A DNA stretch of 64,000 nt, taken from positions 868,001 through 932,000 of the forward strand of contig CAMKEG010000001.1 of NCBI GenBank assembly GCA_946411505.1, in the 5' to 3' direction. The DNA is from an uncultured Treponema sp. (GTDB lineage: Bacteria; Spirochaetota; Spirochaetia; Treponematales; Treponemataceae). A program made the position numbers and the translations under genes. Shown piece after piece: positions 42,683 to 49,512 of the stretch. The notes beneath the pieces are model-generated. The model searched no databases. It was given only the letters and a program-made list of their open reading frames with translations, and was not told where the DNA came from. How positions within the stretch are numbered: position 1 is the stretch's first letter; every line of letters starts with the position of its first letter.

Positions 42683-43654
42683 CTACCCATACATCGCCCT
42701 CACCCGTTCCGCTTCTTCCCGCACTTCCCGCGCCAATTCCGCAGGCCCCAGAACCTTTACGGTGTGGCCTTGTCCCAGCACCCAGCGAAGCACTTCCTGC
42801 TTTTGCGTGGTGGTGAATTTTACGTAGACGCTGCCGTCGCTTCTTTCTTCCACAACTTGGTCGCTGTGCCAAGTTCGGTTGAGCGCGAACGTTCCGATTT
42901 CTTTGTCTATCAAAAGTTCCACCGTAATGGGAGTCGAGTTGCTAAGCCACACGCCCAGTTCCGCATCAAAGTATTCGTCGGGCCTAAAGTCTTTTGGAAT
43001 CGCGAACTTTTCTTTTAGCGGCTTTATGTCCTTCATTCTGGAAAAAGAAAAAATGCGAACGTCGCCCTTGTCATGGCACTTTCCAAGAACGTACCAGTTC
43101 CCGCGCTGGCATACGACGTGGTAAGGGTCAATCGTCCGTTCCATGTAAGTTGTTTTTTGAAGGGGCCGGTAGTCAAAGCGAATCGGGCGCATCGTCTTTA
43201 GCGCGTCAAAAATAGTCTTGAAAAATTTTGGGTCGATGTTTTCGGTTCTGTCGGGAATGAACGTGAGCCGCGGATTTAGGAACGAAGCGTCAACCGTTAT
43301 TTTTTGCGGAAGGCAGCTTGTGATTTTGTAGAACACCGAGCGCAGCTGCGCTTCAAGCGGAGTGTTTCGGTATTGCTCCAAAAGCGGATTCAAGACCGCC
43401 ACGGCAAAGGCCTCGCCTTCCGTAAGCGGAACGCTTTTGATGAAAAAATTTGGTTCGGTGTAGCGGTAGCCGCGATAGTCGCTTTCTATCGGAGCGTTCA
43501 GCGTGTCGCGCATGTAATCCAAGTCGCGCTGTATCGTCCTAACGCTGTAGTCGGCCCGGCCGTTGTCGCTTATCAGCTTGGCAAGGTTCGCGGCGGTGTA
43601 CGGCCTTCCGTCCCGCAGAATGTTGTCCAGCGCAAGAATGCGCCAGTTGTTCAC
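42683..43654 (-). CDS. WYL-domain transcriptional regulator (YafY/PafC type)
   Basis: A 323-residue DNA-binding regulator. The N-terminal winged HTH (residues 5-60; TAANLAKLI...SVRTIQRDLDYM) is followed by a WYL domain (about 140-210; IRFDYRPL, then WYVLGKCHDKGDVRIFSFSRM) and a C-terminal WCX region. WYL regulators such as CapW, BrxR and PafBC bind palindromes and control phage-defence or DNA-damage genes, sensing single-stranded nucleic acid or nucleotides. It probably binds the TGACA-N5-TGTCA sites here, including one at its own promoter. GTG 43654 is the only start that keeps the HTH; there is no clear ribosome site. A second promoter, TTGCGC-N17-TATACT, lies at 43755-43783. Confidence 0.88.
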   Translation of the reverse strand: MNNWRILALDNILRDGRPYTAANLAKLISDNGRADYSVRTIQRDLDYMRDTLNAPIESDYRGYRYTEPNFFIKSVPLTEGEAFAVAVLNPLLEQYRNTPLEAQLRSVFYKITSCLPQKITVDASFLNPRLTFIPDRTENIDPKFFKTIFDALKTMRPIRFDYRPLQKTTYMERTIDPYHVVCQRGNWYVLGKCHDKGDVRIFSFSRMKDIKPLKEKFAIPKDFRPDEYFDAELGVWLSNSTPITVELLIDKEIGTFALNRTWHSDQVVEERSDGSVYVKFTTTQKQEVLRWVLGQGHTVKVLGPAELAREVREEAERVRAMYG

Positions 43655-43696
43655 TTTTACTTGCTTGGATTTGGCGGGTTCAGGCTGATTAGCTCG

Positions 43697-43705
43697 CCCC
43701 CCCCC
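43697..43705 (-). repeat. Poly-G(9) tract in WYL gene leader
   Basis: Nine C on the + strand (G in the transcript), about 45 nt before the GTG start and after both promoters. A length change would alter the 5' leader but not the coding frame. Confidence 0.9.
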
Positions 43706-43754
43706 GTCATGTGTCTAGCGTTTTTACTCTGCATACTTTTTTCTCGTTGGAAAC

Positions 43755-43783
43755 AGTATAGCGCGCCATTCCAATTCGCGCAA
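43755..43783 (-). promoter_or_regulatory. Second promoter of WYL gene
   Basis: TTGCGC (43783-43778), 17-bp spacer, TATACT (43760-43755) on the minus strand, downstream of palindrome promoter 3. Confidence 0.6.
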
Positions 43784-43806
43784 CAAAATCCCGCGTCCTT
43801 CCGCCG

Positions 43807-43839
43807 ATTTTACCGCGCGCGCTATGACAAATAATGTCA
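43807..43839 (-). promoter_or_regulatory. Palindrome promoter 3, WYL gene
   Basis: Coding strand: TGACATTATTTGTCA (43839-43825), 12 nt, TAAAAT (43812-43807). Perfect palindrome in front of the WYL gene: the basis for proposing autoregulation. Confidence 0.8.
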
Positions 43840-43854
43840 TGGGGGACAAAAAAA

Positions 43855-43881
43855 AGCCGCGCGAATCGCGCGGCTTTTTTT
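43855..43881 (-). terminator. Terminator between ackA and WYL gene
   Basis: AGCCGCGCG-AAT-CGCGCGGCT with A/T runs on both sides; ends ackA transcription leftward and isolates the WYL gene. Confidence 0.9.
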
Positions 43882-43912
43882 GTTTTGCCATCATGCCGCG
43901 CTTGCGCGAAAT

Positions 43913-43958
43913 CCGCTCGAAAAACCACTTACGGTCTTTCGAACGACGGCGCGAGCGG
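43913..43958. repeat. 46-nt element at the ackA stop codon
   Basis: CCGCTCG-N32-CGAGCGG, exactly 46 nt, directly after the ackA stop (43959). Its reverse complement matches array unit 2 (5032-5077) at about 22 of 32 core bases, with the shared GAAAGACC-N-TAA core. Confidence 0.8.
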
Positions 43959-45302
43959 CTACTTCCCTATAATATCCCGCGCAAGCACCTTGGCGATATT
44001 CGGGCGCTTAACGAGGTCGCCCTTGAGGCCTTCCTCGCGGGCCTTGTTGACGTATGAAGGATCCTGGAAGCTGTACTTAAAGTTTGTGTGAACGTCGTAA
44101 GTTCCCTTCATAAGAGCGTAGGCGTCCTCTGTCATTACAAGCTCTTCGTCGGTGGGGATTACAAAAATCTTTGTCTTTGAATCGTCGGCGTGGATGTAAG
44201 TTTCGGCGTTGCCTGTGAACGACCATTCGTTTCGCTGGGCGTCGATTTTGATTCCGTAGTTTTCAAGGCCAGAGCAAGCCTTCATGCGGGTGATCGGTCC
44301 GCGCTCGCCTACGCCGGCTGTCCAAACAATCGCGTCAACGTGGCCAAGCTCGGCCATAAAGGCGCCGATGTATTTTTTGATGCGCAAGGCTTCCATCTCG
44401 ATTGAAAGCTGGCAAAGCTTGTCGCCCTTGGCCGCGTCAATCTCAATGTCGCGGCGGTCGGAATACTTTCCGGTGATTCCAAGACAGCCGCACTTTTTGT
44501 TCAAGGCCTTGTCCATCTCGTCGGCGCTCATGCCTGTCTTTCGCATGATGTAGAACGGAAGCGCGGGGTCAAGGTCGCCCGAACGAGTTCCCATCACAAG
44601 GCCTTCAAGCGGAGTGATTCCCATCGTAGTGTCGTAGCAAACGCCGTTTTTTACGGCGCACATAGAGGAGCCGTTTCCGATGTGGCAAATGATGAGGTTT
44701 GTGTCCTTGGGGTCTTTTCCCAAAAGAACGGCGGCGCGCTTGGCAGTATACAAGAAGCTGGTTCCGTGGAAGCCGTAGCGGCGCGCGGCGTATTTTTCAT
44801 ACCATTCGCGGGGGATGGCGTACTGGAAAGTTTCTTCGGGCATCGTCTGGTGCCAGGCCGTGTCCATGATAGCTGAATGAGGAACGTTGGGCATGACCTT
44901 TTGCGCGGCCTCGATTCCCATGATGTTGGCGGGCATGTGCAAGGGGCCAAGGTCCACGACCTCGCGGAAGCCGTCCAAAACTTCGGGCGTAATCAAAACG
45001 CTCTTTGTGAACTTTTCGCCGCCGTGCAAAACGCGGTGGCCCACCGCTCCGATTTCGTCCATCGATTTAATTACGCCGACTTCGGGGTCGGTGATTTCTT
45101 TTATGATAAGCTCAATCGCCTCTTTGTGCGTGGGGCAAGGGCTTGTGATTTCTGTCTTCTTTCCCTTGGCCTTGTGCGTGATGCAGCTTCCGTCGATTCC
45201 GATGCGCTCAACCACGCCGTTGGCCATAACTTCTTTGTTGTCCCAATCGTAAACCTGATACTTTGCGGAAGAGGATCCGCAGTTCAATGTAAGAATTACC
45301 AT
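43959..45302 (-). CDS. ackA: Acetate kinase
   Basis: A 447-residue acetate kinase: ATP + acetate to acetyl phosphate + ADP, used in reverse to make ATP at the end of fermentation. Signatures: [13 protein letters not shown] at the N-terminus, [43 protein letters not shown], and AVKSV-type end replaced by [10 protein letters not shown]. It is longer than the typical 400 residues. GAGGGAA precedes ATG 45302. The stop codon is flanked by a 46-nt repeat. No pta is adjacent. Confidence 0.96.
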   Translation of the reverse strand: MVILTLNCGSSSAKYQVYDWDNKEVMANGVVERIGIDGSCITHKAKGKKTEITSPCPTHKEAIELIIKEITDPEVGVIKSMDEIGAVGHRVLHGGEKFTKSVLITPEVLDGFREVVDLGPLHMPANIMGIEAAQKVMPNVPHSAIMDTAWHQTMPEETFQYAIPREWYEKYAARRYGFHGTSFLYTAKRAAVLLGKDPKDTNLIICHIGNGSSMCAVKNGVCYDTTMGITPLEGLVMGTRSGDLDPALPFYIMRKTGMSADEMDKALNKKCGCLGITGKYSDRRDIEIDAAKGDKLCQLSIEMEALRIKKYIGAFMAELGHVDAIVWTAGVGERGPITRMKACSGLENYGIKIDAQRNEWSFTGNAETYIHADDSKTKIFVIPTDEELVMTEDAYALMKGTYDVHTNFKYSFQDPSYVNKAREEGLKGDLVKRPNIAKVLARDIIGK

Positions 45303-45391
45303 AAGTTCCCTCGATATAATATAGTAAAAATGAGTGAAAATATTTTATCACCGAATGGATTGTTGGGTCAAGAGATTTTCTTGGCATATGC

Positions 45392-45502
45392 GGGCGTGTC
45401 CCCGCTTGCGCGGGGCCGGGCTATTCGCGGTTCCGCTATCGCTCCATTTACAGCCCGCCGCGCCGGGCTGTAAACGCTCCGCGCCGCTGCTATCCCTCAC
45501 GC
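45392..45502 (+). repeat. GGGCGTGTCCC ... CCCTCACGC repeat, copy 1
   Basis: Starts GGGCGTGTCCCCGC, has CCGGGCT, GC-rich palindromic interior, ends CTATCCCTCACGC. A second copy is at 60204-60308 with the same ends and variable middle. Confidence 0.75.
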
Positions 45503-45509
45503 AAATTTT

Positions 45510-45550
45510 CTATTTCGCAAAATTGCAATATTTTCATTTTTGCGAAATAG
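45510..45550. terminator. Long inverted repeat
   Basis: CTATTTCGCAAAA and TTTTGCGAAATAG arms around a 15-nt loop, 13-bp near-perfect stem. No T-tail, so its role may be structural. Confidence 0.6.
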
Positions 45551-45649
45551 AAATTTTTAGGCGATTTTTATGAGCAGTAACGGACAAAAAAAATCCGCCC
45601 CGCGAGTTTGCGCGGAGCGGGTTGGATGACAAAAACTCTTGCGAAAAAA

Positions 45650-45988
45650 CTACTTCACTTGCCAGACTTGGTTTTCGCTCAATTCGCCGTAAATCGTATG
45701 CGTCTTTAATTTTAATTCCGTAGAATCTTTCATAACTTTTTCAACAAGCCCGCTGTCGCCGATTTTCTGCGCGATGTAGCCATGATATTGAGCCACATTG
45801 CAATTCTTTGGGAATTCATCAAGATAGGCTTTGTGGTAGTTGGCGTTTTTCAACAGTTCATTTATTACTGCGTGAGAGTCAAAACAATCGCCTTTCTTAA
45901 AATTTTCCCGAATGATTTCGTCAATGCAATCTTCCAAAGTCATAGCAGCCTCCATTTTTTCATCAACTTTGCCGTCCTTGTATTTCAT
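45650..45988 (-). CDS. Hypothetical protein
   Basis: A 112-residue acidic helical protein, no recognised domain. AAAGGTG precedes ATG 45988. It starts 25 nt after the InlB-repeat lipoprotein gene stop, same strand, so it may be co-transcribed. The middle part (AVINELLKNANYHKAYLDEF) looks helical. No signal peptide. Function cannot be assigned. Confidence 0.6.
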   Translation of the reverse strand: MKYKDGKVDEKMEAAMTLEDCIDEIIRENFKKGDCFDSHAVINELLKNANYHKAYLDEFPKNCNVAQYHGYIAQKIGDSGLVEKVMKDSTELKLKTHTIYGELSENQVWQVK

Positions 45989-46013
45989 ATCTTTTCACCT
46001 TTACACAACTTTC

Positions 46014-48230
46014 CTACTTTGACACACACAAGGCGGGAACAACTCCACACTCCGGAGTATTAGTTACAGCCGCATAACATGCCACTTTCTTAAAATACGC
46101 TGTATCATATACGCCTGTTTTACCGAATTGCACGCATTGCACGTAATCACCATTCGACCCGTAATCATCCTTATAGGAGTCCTCAAAGCTTGAAATAGGA
46201 GAACGCAAAATCCAGTGCCAACAATTACCATTCAATTTATACTCGCGCTCTCTCGCGCTATTCCAATCGCTTCTTTTAGTGTCATCGCCTACATCATACG
46301 CGTCAAAGCCGTATTCCGACATCGTGGCCTCTTTTTGACTCAATAAAAAAACTTTGTTTTTAGTATAAGCGCTAATAAATTTGAGCGCCGCCTTAGGCAA
46401 AGTTTTTGTCGCGTCAGTTGTAGAATCTTCATCATCATAAAGGTCCGTGTCCTCTATCAAGCCGCGCTCGCTTTCTGTAAAGGCTGTCTGCAAAAAGCCC
46501 TTGTTCAAGAACACATTGTTTGTGGTTTGTTGGGCATCGCGGCTTTCTTTCACTTGGTACGAAAGACCGTTAAGAAAAGCCCGGACTCTGCTATGCTCGT
46601 AGTTGTTTGGATAAATAACGGATTCATCGATTTTTCTTAAAACCGGCCCCTCAGAAGGAGAATTATGTTTGCTTCCGTATTCATAAAATTTACACTCAGC
46701 CAAAACGTTTTCCGCAAACAAAAGTTTTTTGCCGTTAAAGTCGCTTGTCAAAACACGCCATTTTATCGGTTCCACTTTGAGCCATGTCGAACTACTTGAC
46801 TCTACAAGCGCAATTTTTTTCATTTCCTTTACGCTGGCATACCATTCTCCGTCACTTCCCTTGCAATAAGTAAAGAAACCAACGGACTTTGTTTCATTTT
46901 CGTCAATTGTCACGCCGTCTTTTTTGCGACTCTGCGGCCACAAGCCAAAGGTCACATAACTTCCGCTTGTTCCAAGAGTGCCGTCGGTTCCCGCAGGAAG
47001 AGGGGTGTATTCCCCACTTGCAACAGCGATTACAACAAAAGAAGCGGAAACAGTTACGGCTTGCTCCGGCATTGAGAATGTTCTTGTATTTCCGTCGCCG
47101 CTAACAGGCACAGAAGAACCGCCCGCCGTCACAGAAAGCGCGGACAATTTAAAGCCGTTGTCCGGTTTTACTGTAAGGGTAACAGTCGCGTCTTCCGGCG
47201 CGATTTCAAGGTCCGCGCTTACAGTTCCGTTTACAAACGGCCCGCAAGTCACTTCGTATTTTATTTGCATAAATGTCGCGGCAATTTTCACATCGCTTGC
47301 TGGCATAGAAAATGTTCTTGAATTCCCTTCCCCGCTAAGCGCCACAGAATCGCCGCCCGCCGTTACAGAAATAGATTCCAATTTGTAGCCATGATTAGGA
47401 ACTATTTCCAAGCTCACAGTACTTCCGAATGTCGCTGTCGAAGCGCTGGCGTTTACAGTTCCGTTAACAAAAGCGCTTCGAACTATATTGTAATTTATTG
47501 CGGAAAAAACTGCGCTAACGGTCACATCGTCATTGGGCATTTTGAATTTTCCGTCCACGACATCGACAGCGTCCGAACCGTTGACAGTCGTCACCGTGTA
47601 TGAGGAAAACTCATAGCCAATAAATGGGGTTGCGGAAAGGGTAATTGGAGTCCCTTCTCTTGCCGTGGCGGGAGTCGCGGTCACGCTTCCATGCTCGTTG
47701 ACTGGAACTTTCACACTGTAACGAGGAATGTCAGACCACTTGGCGTAAAGGCACGCGCTCGCCGTAGCGGTGTAACTCGCTCCGTCCGCGTAAGAAACCT
47801 CGCGAGCGACAGAACTTGTAAGCCAGCCTGCAAAATACAAATAGTCAGCAGGGGGTTCGAACCCTAACTCTTCAATAGTCTTCAAAGCTTGCGGCACGCC
47901 TTTTGTAAAAGTTTGGAAAGCTACTGTACTACTACCTGGACCATAGAATAATAATACCGTATATGTGACCTCCGGTTCTGGAGTATTCGCAGAATCTGTT
48001 GACGGCGTTTCGTTTCCACCGTTGTCTGTACCTGTTGGATTTTCAGTTTGCCCGCCGCCATTGTCAGTTCCGTTTGTCGGAGCCGGCTGGCTTCCGCCCG
48101 AATTGTCTGTTGAAGAACCGCCGGAAACCACAACCGGCGGATTGCCGCTTGAATTGTCGCATCCGACAAAGCCAAATGAAAAAGCGAACGAAAGCGCCGC
48201 GACCAAACAAAAAAGCCTTTTTGCCGTCAT
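46014..48230 (-). CDS. InlB-repeat lipoprotein with DUF6273-like C-terminus
   Basis: A 738-residue lipoprotein with lipobox FVGC (C24). A Ser/Gly/Thr-rich linker (25-90), an InlB B-repeat (about 92-165), a divergent InlB repeat, two or three more (YNIV..FVNGTVNAS..., FMQIKYEVTCGPFVNGTVSAD), then a C-terminal domain (about 400-738) containing YVTFGLWPQS, PIKWRVL and FLLSQKEA, the pattern of DUF6273. It resembles the giant protein at 9463 in its first part, so the two are a family with exchangeable C-terminal modules. GGAGG is 10 nt upstream of ATG 48230. Likely surface exposed. Confidence 0.86.
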   Translation of the reverse strand: MTAKRLFCLVAALSFAFSFGFVGCDNSSGNPPVVVSGGSSTDNSGGSQPAPTNGTDNGGGQTENPTGTDNGGNETPSTDSANTPEPEVTYTVLLFYGPGSSTVAFQTFTKGVPQALKTIEELGFEPPADYLYFAGWLTSSVAREVSYADGASYTATASACLYAKWSDIPRYSVKVPVNEHGSVTATPATAREGTPITLSATPFIGYEFSSYTVTTVNGSDAVDVVDGKFKMPNDDVTVSAVFSAINYNIVRSAFVNGTVNASASTATFGSTVSLEIVPNHGYKLESISVTAGGDSVALSGEGNSRTFSMPASDVKIAATFMQIKYEVTCGPFVNGTVSADLEIAPEDATVTLTVKPDNGFKLSALSVTAGGSSVPVSGDGNTRTFSMPEQAVTVSASFVVIAVASGEYTPLPAGTDGTLGTSGSYVTFGLWPQSRKKDGVTIDENETKSVGFFTYCKGSDGEWYASVKEMKKIALVESSSSTWLKVEPIKWRVLTSDFNGKKLLFAENVLAECKFYEYGSKHNSPSEGPVLRKIDESVIYPNNYEHSRVRAFLNGLSYQVKESRDAQQTTNNVFLNKGFLQTAFTESERGLIEDTDLYDDEDSTTDATKTLPKAALKFISAYTKNKVFLLSQKEATMSEYGFDAYDVGDDTKRSDWNSAREREYKLNGNCWHWILRSPISSFEDSYKDDYGSNGDYVQCVQFGKTGVYDTAYFKKVACYAAVTNTPECGVVPALCVSK

Positions 48231-48370
48231 TTACGTTTATCCTCCAAATTCCGCCAATTGTGGCAATTCGCAGAGAACCACACTACAATCGGCGTGTAAA
48301 ATTATAAACCTTACGCGATATGTAGTCAAGAAGATTTAAAAACACGCAAAATGAAGTATTTTTTAAGCAA

Positions 48371-48715
48371 ATGGATTCAATTTTCAAAAACACATTACGA
48401 GCTGAACTGGATTTTCAGGATATAAAGGTTAAGGAACTTTCACGGCTTTCAGGAATTTCGGCGCGGACATTGGAAGGCTATCTCGGCGCGCGCGGCTCGA
48501 TTCCCCCGGCCGATGTCGCCGTCAAAATCGCGGACGCGCTTGGCGTTACCGTTGAATACCTTGTGACAGGAAAATCCGAGCGCAACAAAAAAAGCGCCAA
48601 AAGTCCAATCGACTTTGTCCAAATCGTTTCCACCCTGCCTATAGAAAAGAAAGCTCTCGTAAAAAGCTTTGTCGAGCTCTTAGACGACGTGGAAATTAAG
48701 AAAAAGAAAGACTAG
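48371..48715 (+). CDS. XRE-family HTH regulator
   Basis: A 114-residue protein with an N-terminal HTH (residues 10-65; KVKELSRLSGISARTLEGYL and AVKIADALGVTVEYLVTG), then a Lys-rich linker and a C-terminal helix that may dimerise. It is a Cro/CI-type repressor. No ribosome site; TATTTT ends 8 nt before ATG 48371. It lies upstream of the PBECR4 nuclease gene on the same strand with an independent strong promoter between, so it might regulate that promoter, but no operator was identified. Confidence 0.85.
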   Translation: MDSIFKNTLRAELDFQDIKVKELSRLSGISARTLEGYLGARGSIPPADVAVKIADALGVTVEYLVTGKSERNKKSAKSPIDFVQIVSTLPIEKKALVKSFVELLDDVEIKKKKD

Positions 48716-48743
48716 GTTAAAATGCGCAAGAAAATTATTTTCC

Positions 48744-48772
48744 TTGACAAACCATATAAATGTATGTATAAT
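48744..48772 (+). promoter_or_regulatory. Consensus sigma70 promoter
   Basis: TTGACA (48744-48749), 17-bp spacer, TATAAT (48767-48772): perfect match to consensus, the strongest promoter in the window. Confidence 0.92.
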
Positions 48773-48778
48773 AATAAT

Positions 48779-48913
48779 TGTCTATGAGACGCGCGCCGAT
48801 TTAGGCATGGCGGGCGTTGAGACGCAAATGCAGGTTGGTTCGCCTTGCCCTAAATAGGAGAAATCCGAAAAGAAATGAACCACAATGCGCCCCTATCACG
48901 GGGCGTTTTTTTT
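48779..48913 (+). ncRNA. Predicted structured leader RNA / small RNA
   Basis: About 135 nt from the predicted transcription start to a terminator. A long-range pairing of GATTTAGGCA (48798-48807) with TGCCCTAAAT (48846-48855) encloses an inner GGCGGGCG/CGCC-type region; TGAGACGC occurs twice 33 nt apart (48785, 48818). I could not match it to tmRNA, SRP RNA, 6S RNA or a known riboswitch class. Confidence 0.6.
48888..48913 (+). terminator. Terminator next to PBECR4 ribosome site
   Basis: CGCCCC-TATCAC-GGGGCG followed by eight T; the GGAG of the nuclease gene starts 4 nt later. Most transcripts should stop here. Confidence 0.85.
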
Positions 48914-48924
48914 ACGGAGCGGGT

Positions 48925-49503
48925 GTGCCGGGGCTAAAAGCAAAACTTGACGGCTTCTTGAAAATCGCTGACTGCAAAATGAGCTACGAGTTTTGCAACG
49001 GCTTTCTTCTTGAATTTCAGTTCAGAAAAACTAACTTTCCTCATATGGCCGGACTTCACAAGTTAAAAGATTTAAACATAATACAAACCTATTTTGGAAA
49101 GCCAGGCTTTGCCAATCAAATAATTTCAAAAATAAAAAAAGGAACTTTTACGGAAGCGGACGTAAAATCCAGCAAATATTTTCCGACAATTCAAAAGCGT
49201 TACGAGGAATTCTCCGCGGAAAATATTTTTAGCCTTTCATACACAGATGTAATAATTGACTTTGACATTACAAAACTCGCCAAATCAAAACTGACAAATA
49301 CAAAATTCATATTGTTCGAAAAAGACGCGAACAACGGGAACCGCCATCTCTGCATAGCGGGGAACTCATCGAGCGGTTTTTATCCAGAAACATTTTTTTT
49401 TGAATCTTCCGATTATTATTTGAAAAATCAAAAGTTGGAAAAAATAAGGACGTTCAAAATCATAAAACCTAACGGCGCCATTTATTTTGAAGACAATTTT
49501 TAA
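48925..49503 (+). CDS. PBECR4-type predicted nuclease
   Basis: A 192-residue protein resembling the PBECR4 family (phage barnase-EndoU-ColicinE5/D-RelE-like nuclease 4). Family features that I recognise are FPHMAGLHKLKDL near residues 50-62, VKSSKYF and KRYEEFSAENIF around 90-115, then FILFEKD and the final NFKI-like strands. GTG 48925 is preceded by GGAG at 5 nt; the frame continues upstream but crosses the terminator. It is probably toxic or phage-directed, and its expression is gated by a terminator right before its ribosome site. The assignment is from motif memory, not a profile search. Confidence 0.65.
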   Translation: MPGLKAKLDGFLKIADCKMSYEFCNGFLLEFQFRKTNFPHMAGLHKLKDLNIIQTYFGKPGFANQIISKIKKGTFTEADVKSSKYFPTIQKRYEEFSAENIFSLSYTDVIIDFDITKLAKSKLTNTKFILFEKDANNGNRHLCIAGNSSSGFYPETFFFESSDYYLKNQKLEKIRTFKIIKPNGAIYFEDNF

Positions 49504-49512
49504 TTTCCCCTC

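Larger units (their letters stand above)
45303..45649. other. Intergenic region with repeat and hairpins
   Basis: The 347-nt gap holds a GC-rich repeat (45392-45502), a long inverted repeat (45510-45550) and a hairpin CCGCCCCGCG-AGTTTG-CGCGGAGCGG (45594-45619). No credible gene. Confidence 0.8.

Noticed and set aside
45334..45573. 79-codon frame after ackA
   Set aside because: It runs through the GC-rich repeat and hairpin; no ribosome site and no conserved domain.
48779..48913. Known riboswitch, tmRNA, SRP RNA or 6S RNA
   Set aside because: None of the conserved core motifs could be matched by eye; kept as an unclassified leader RNA.
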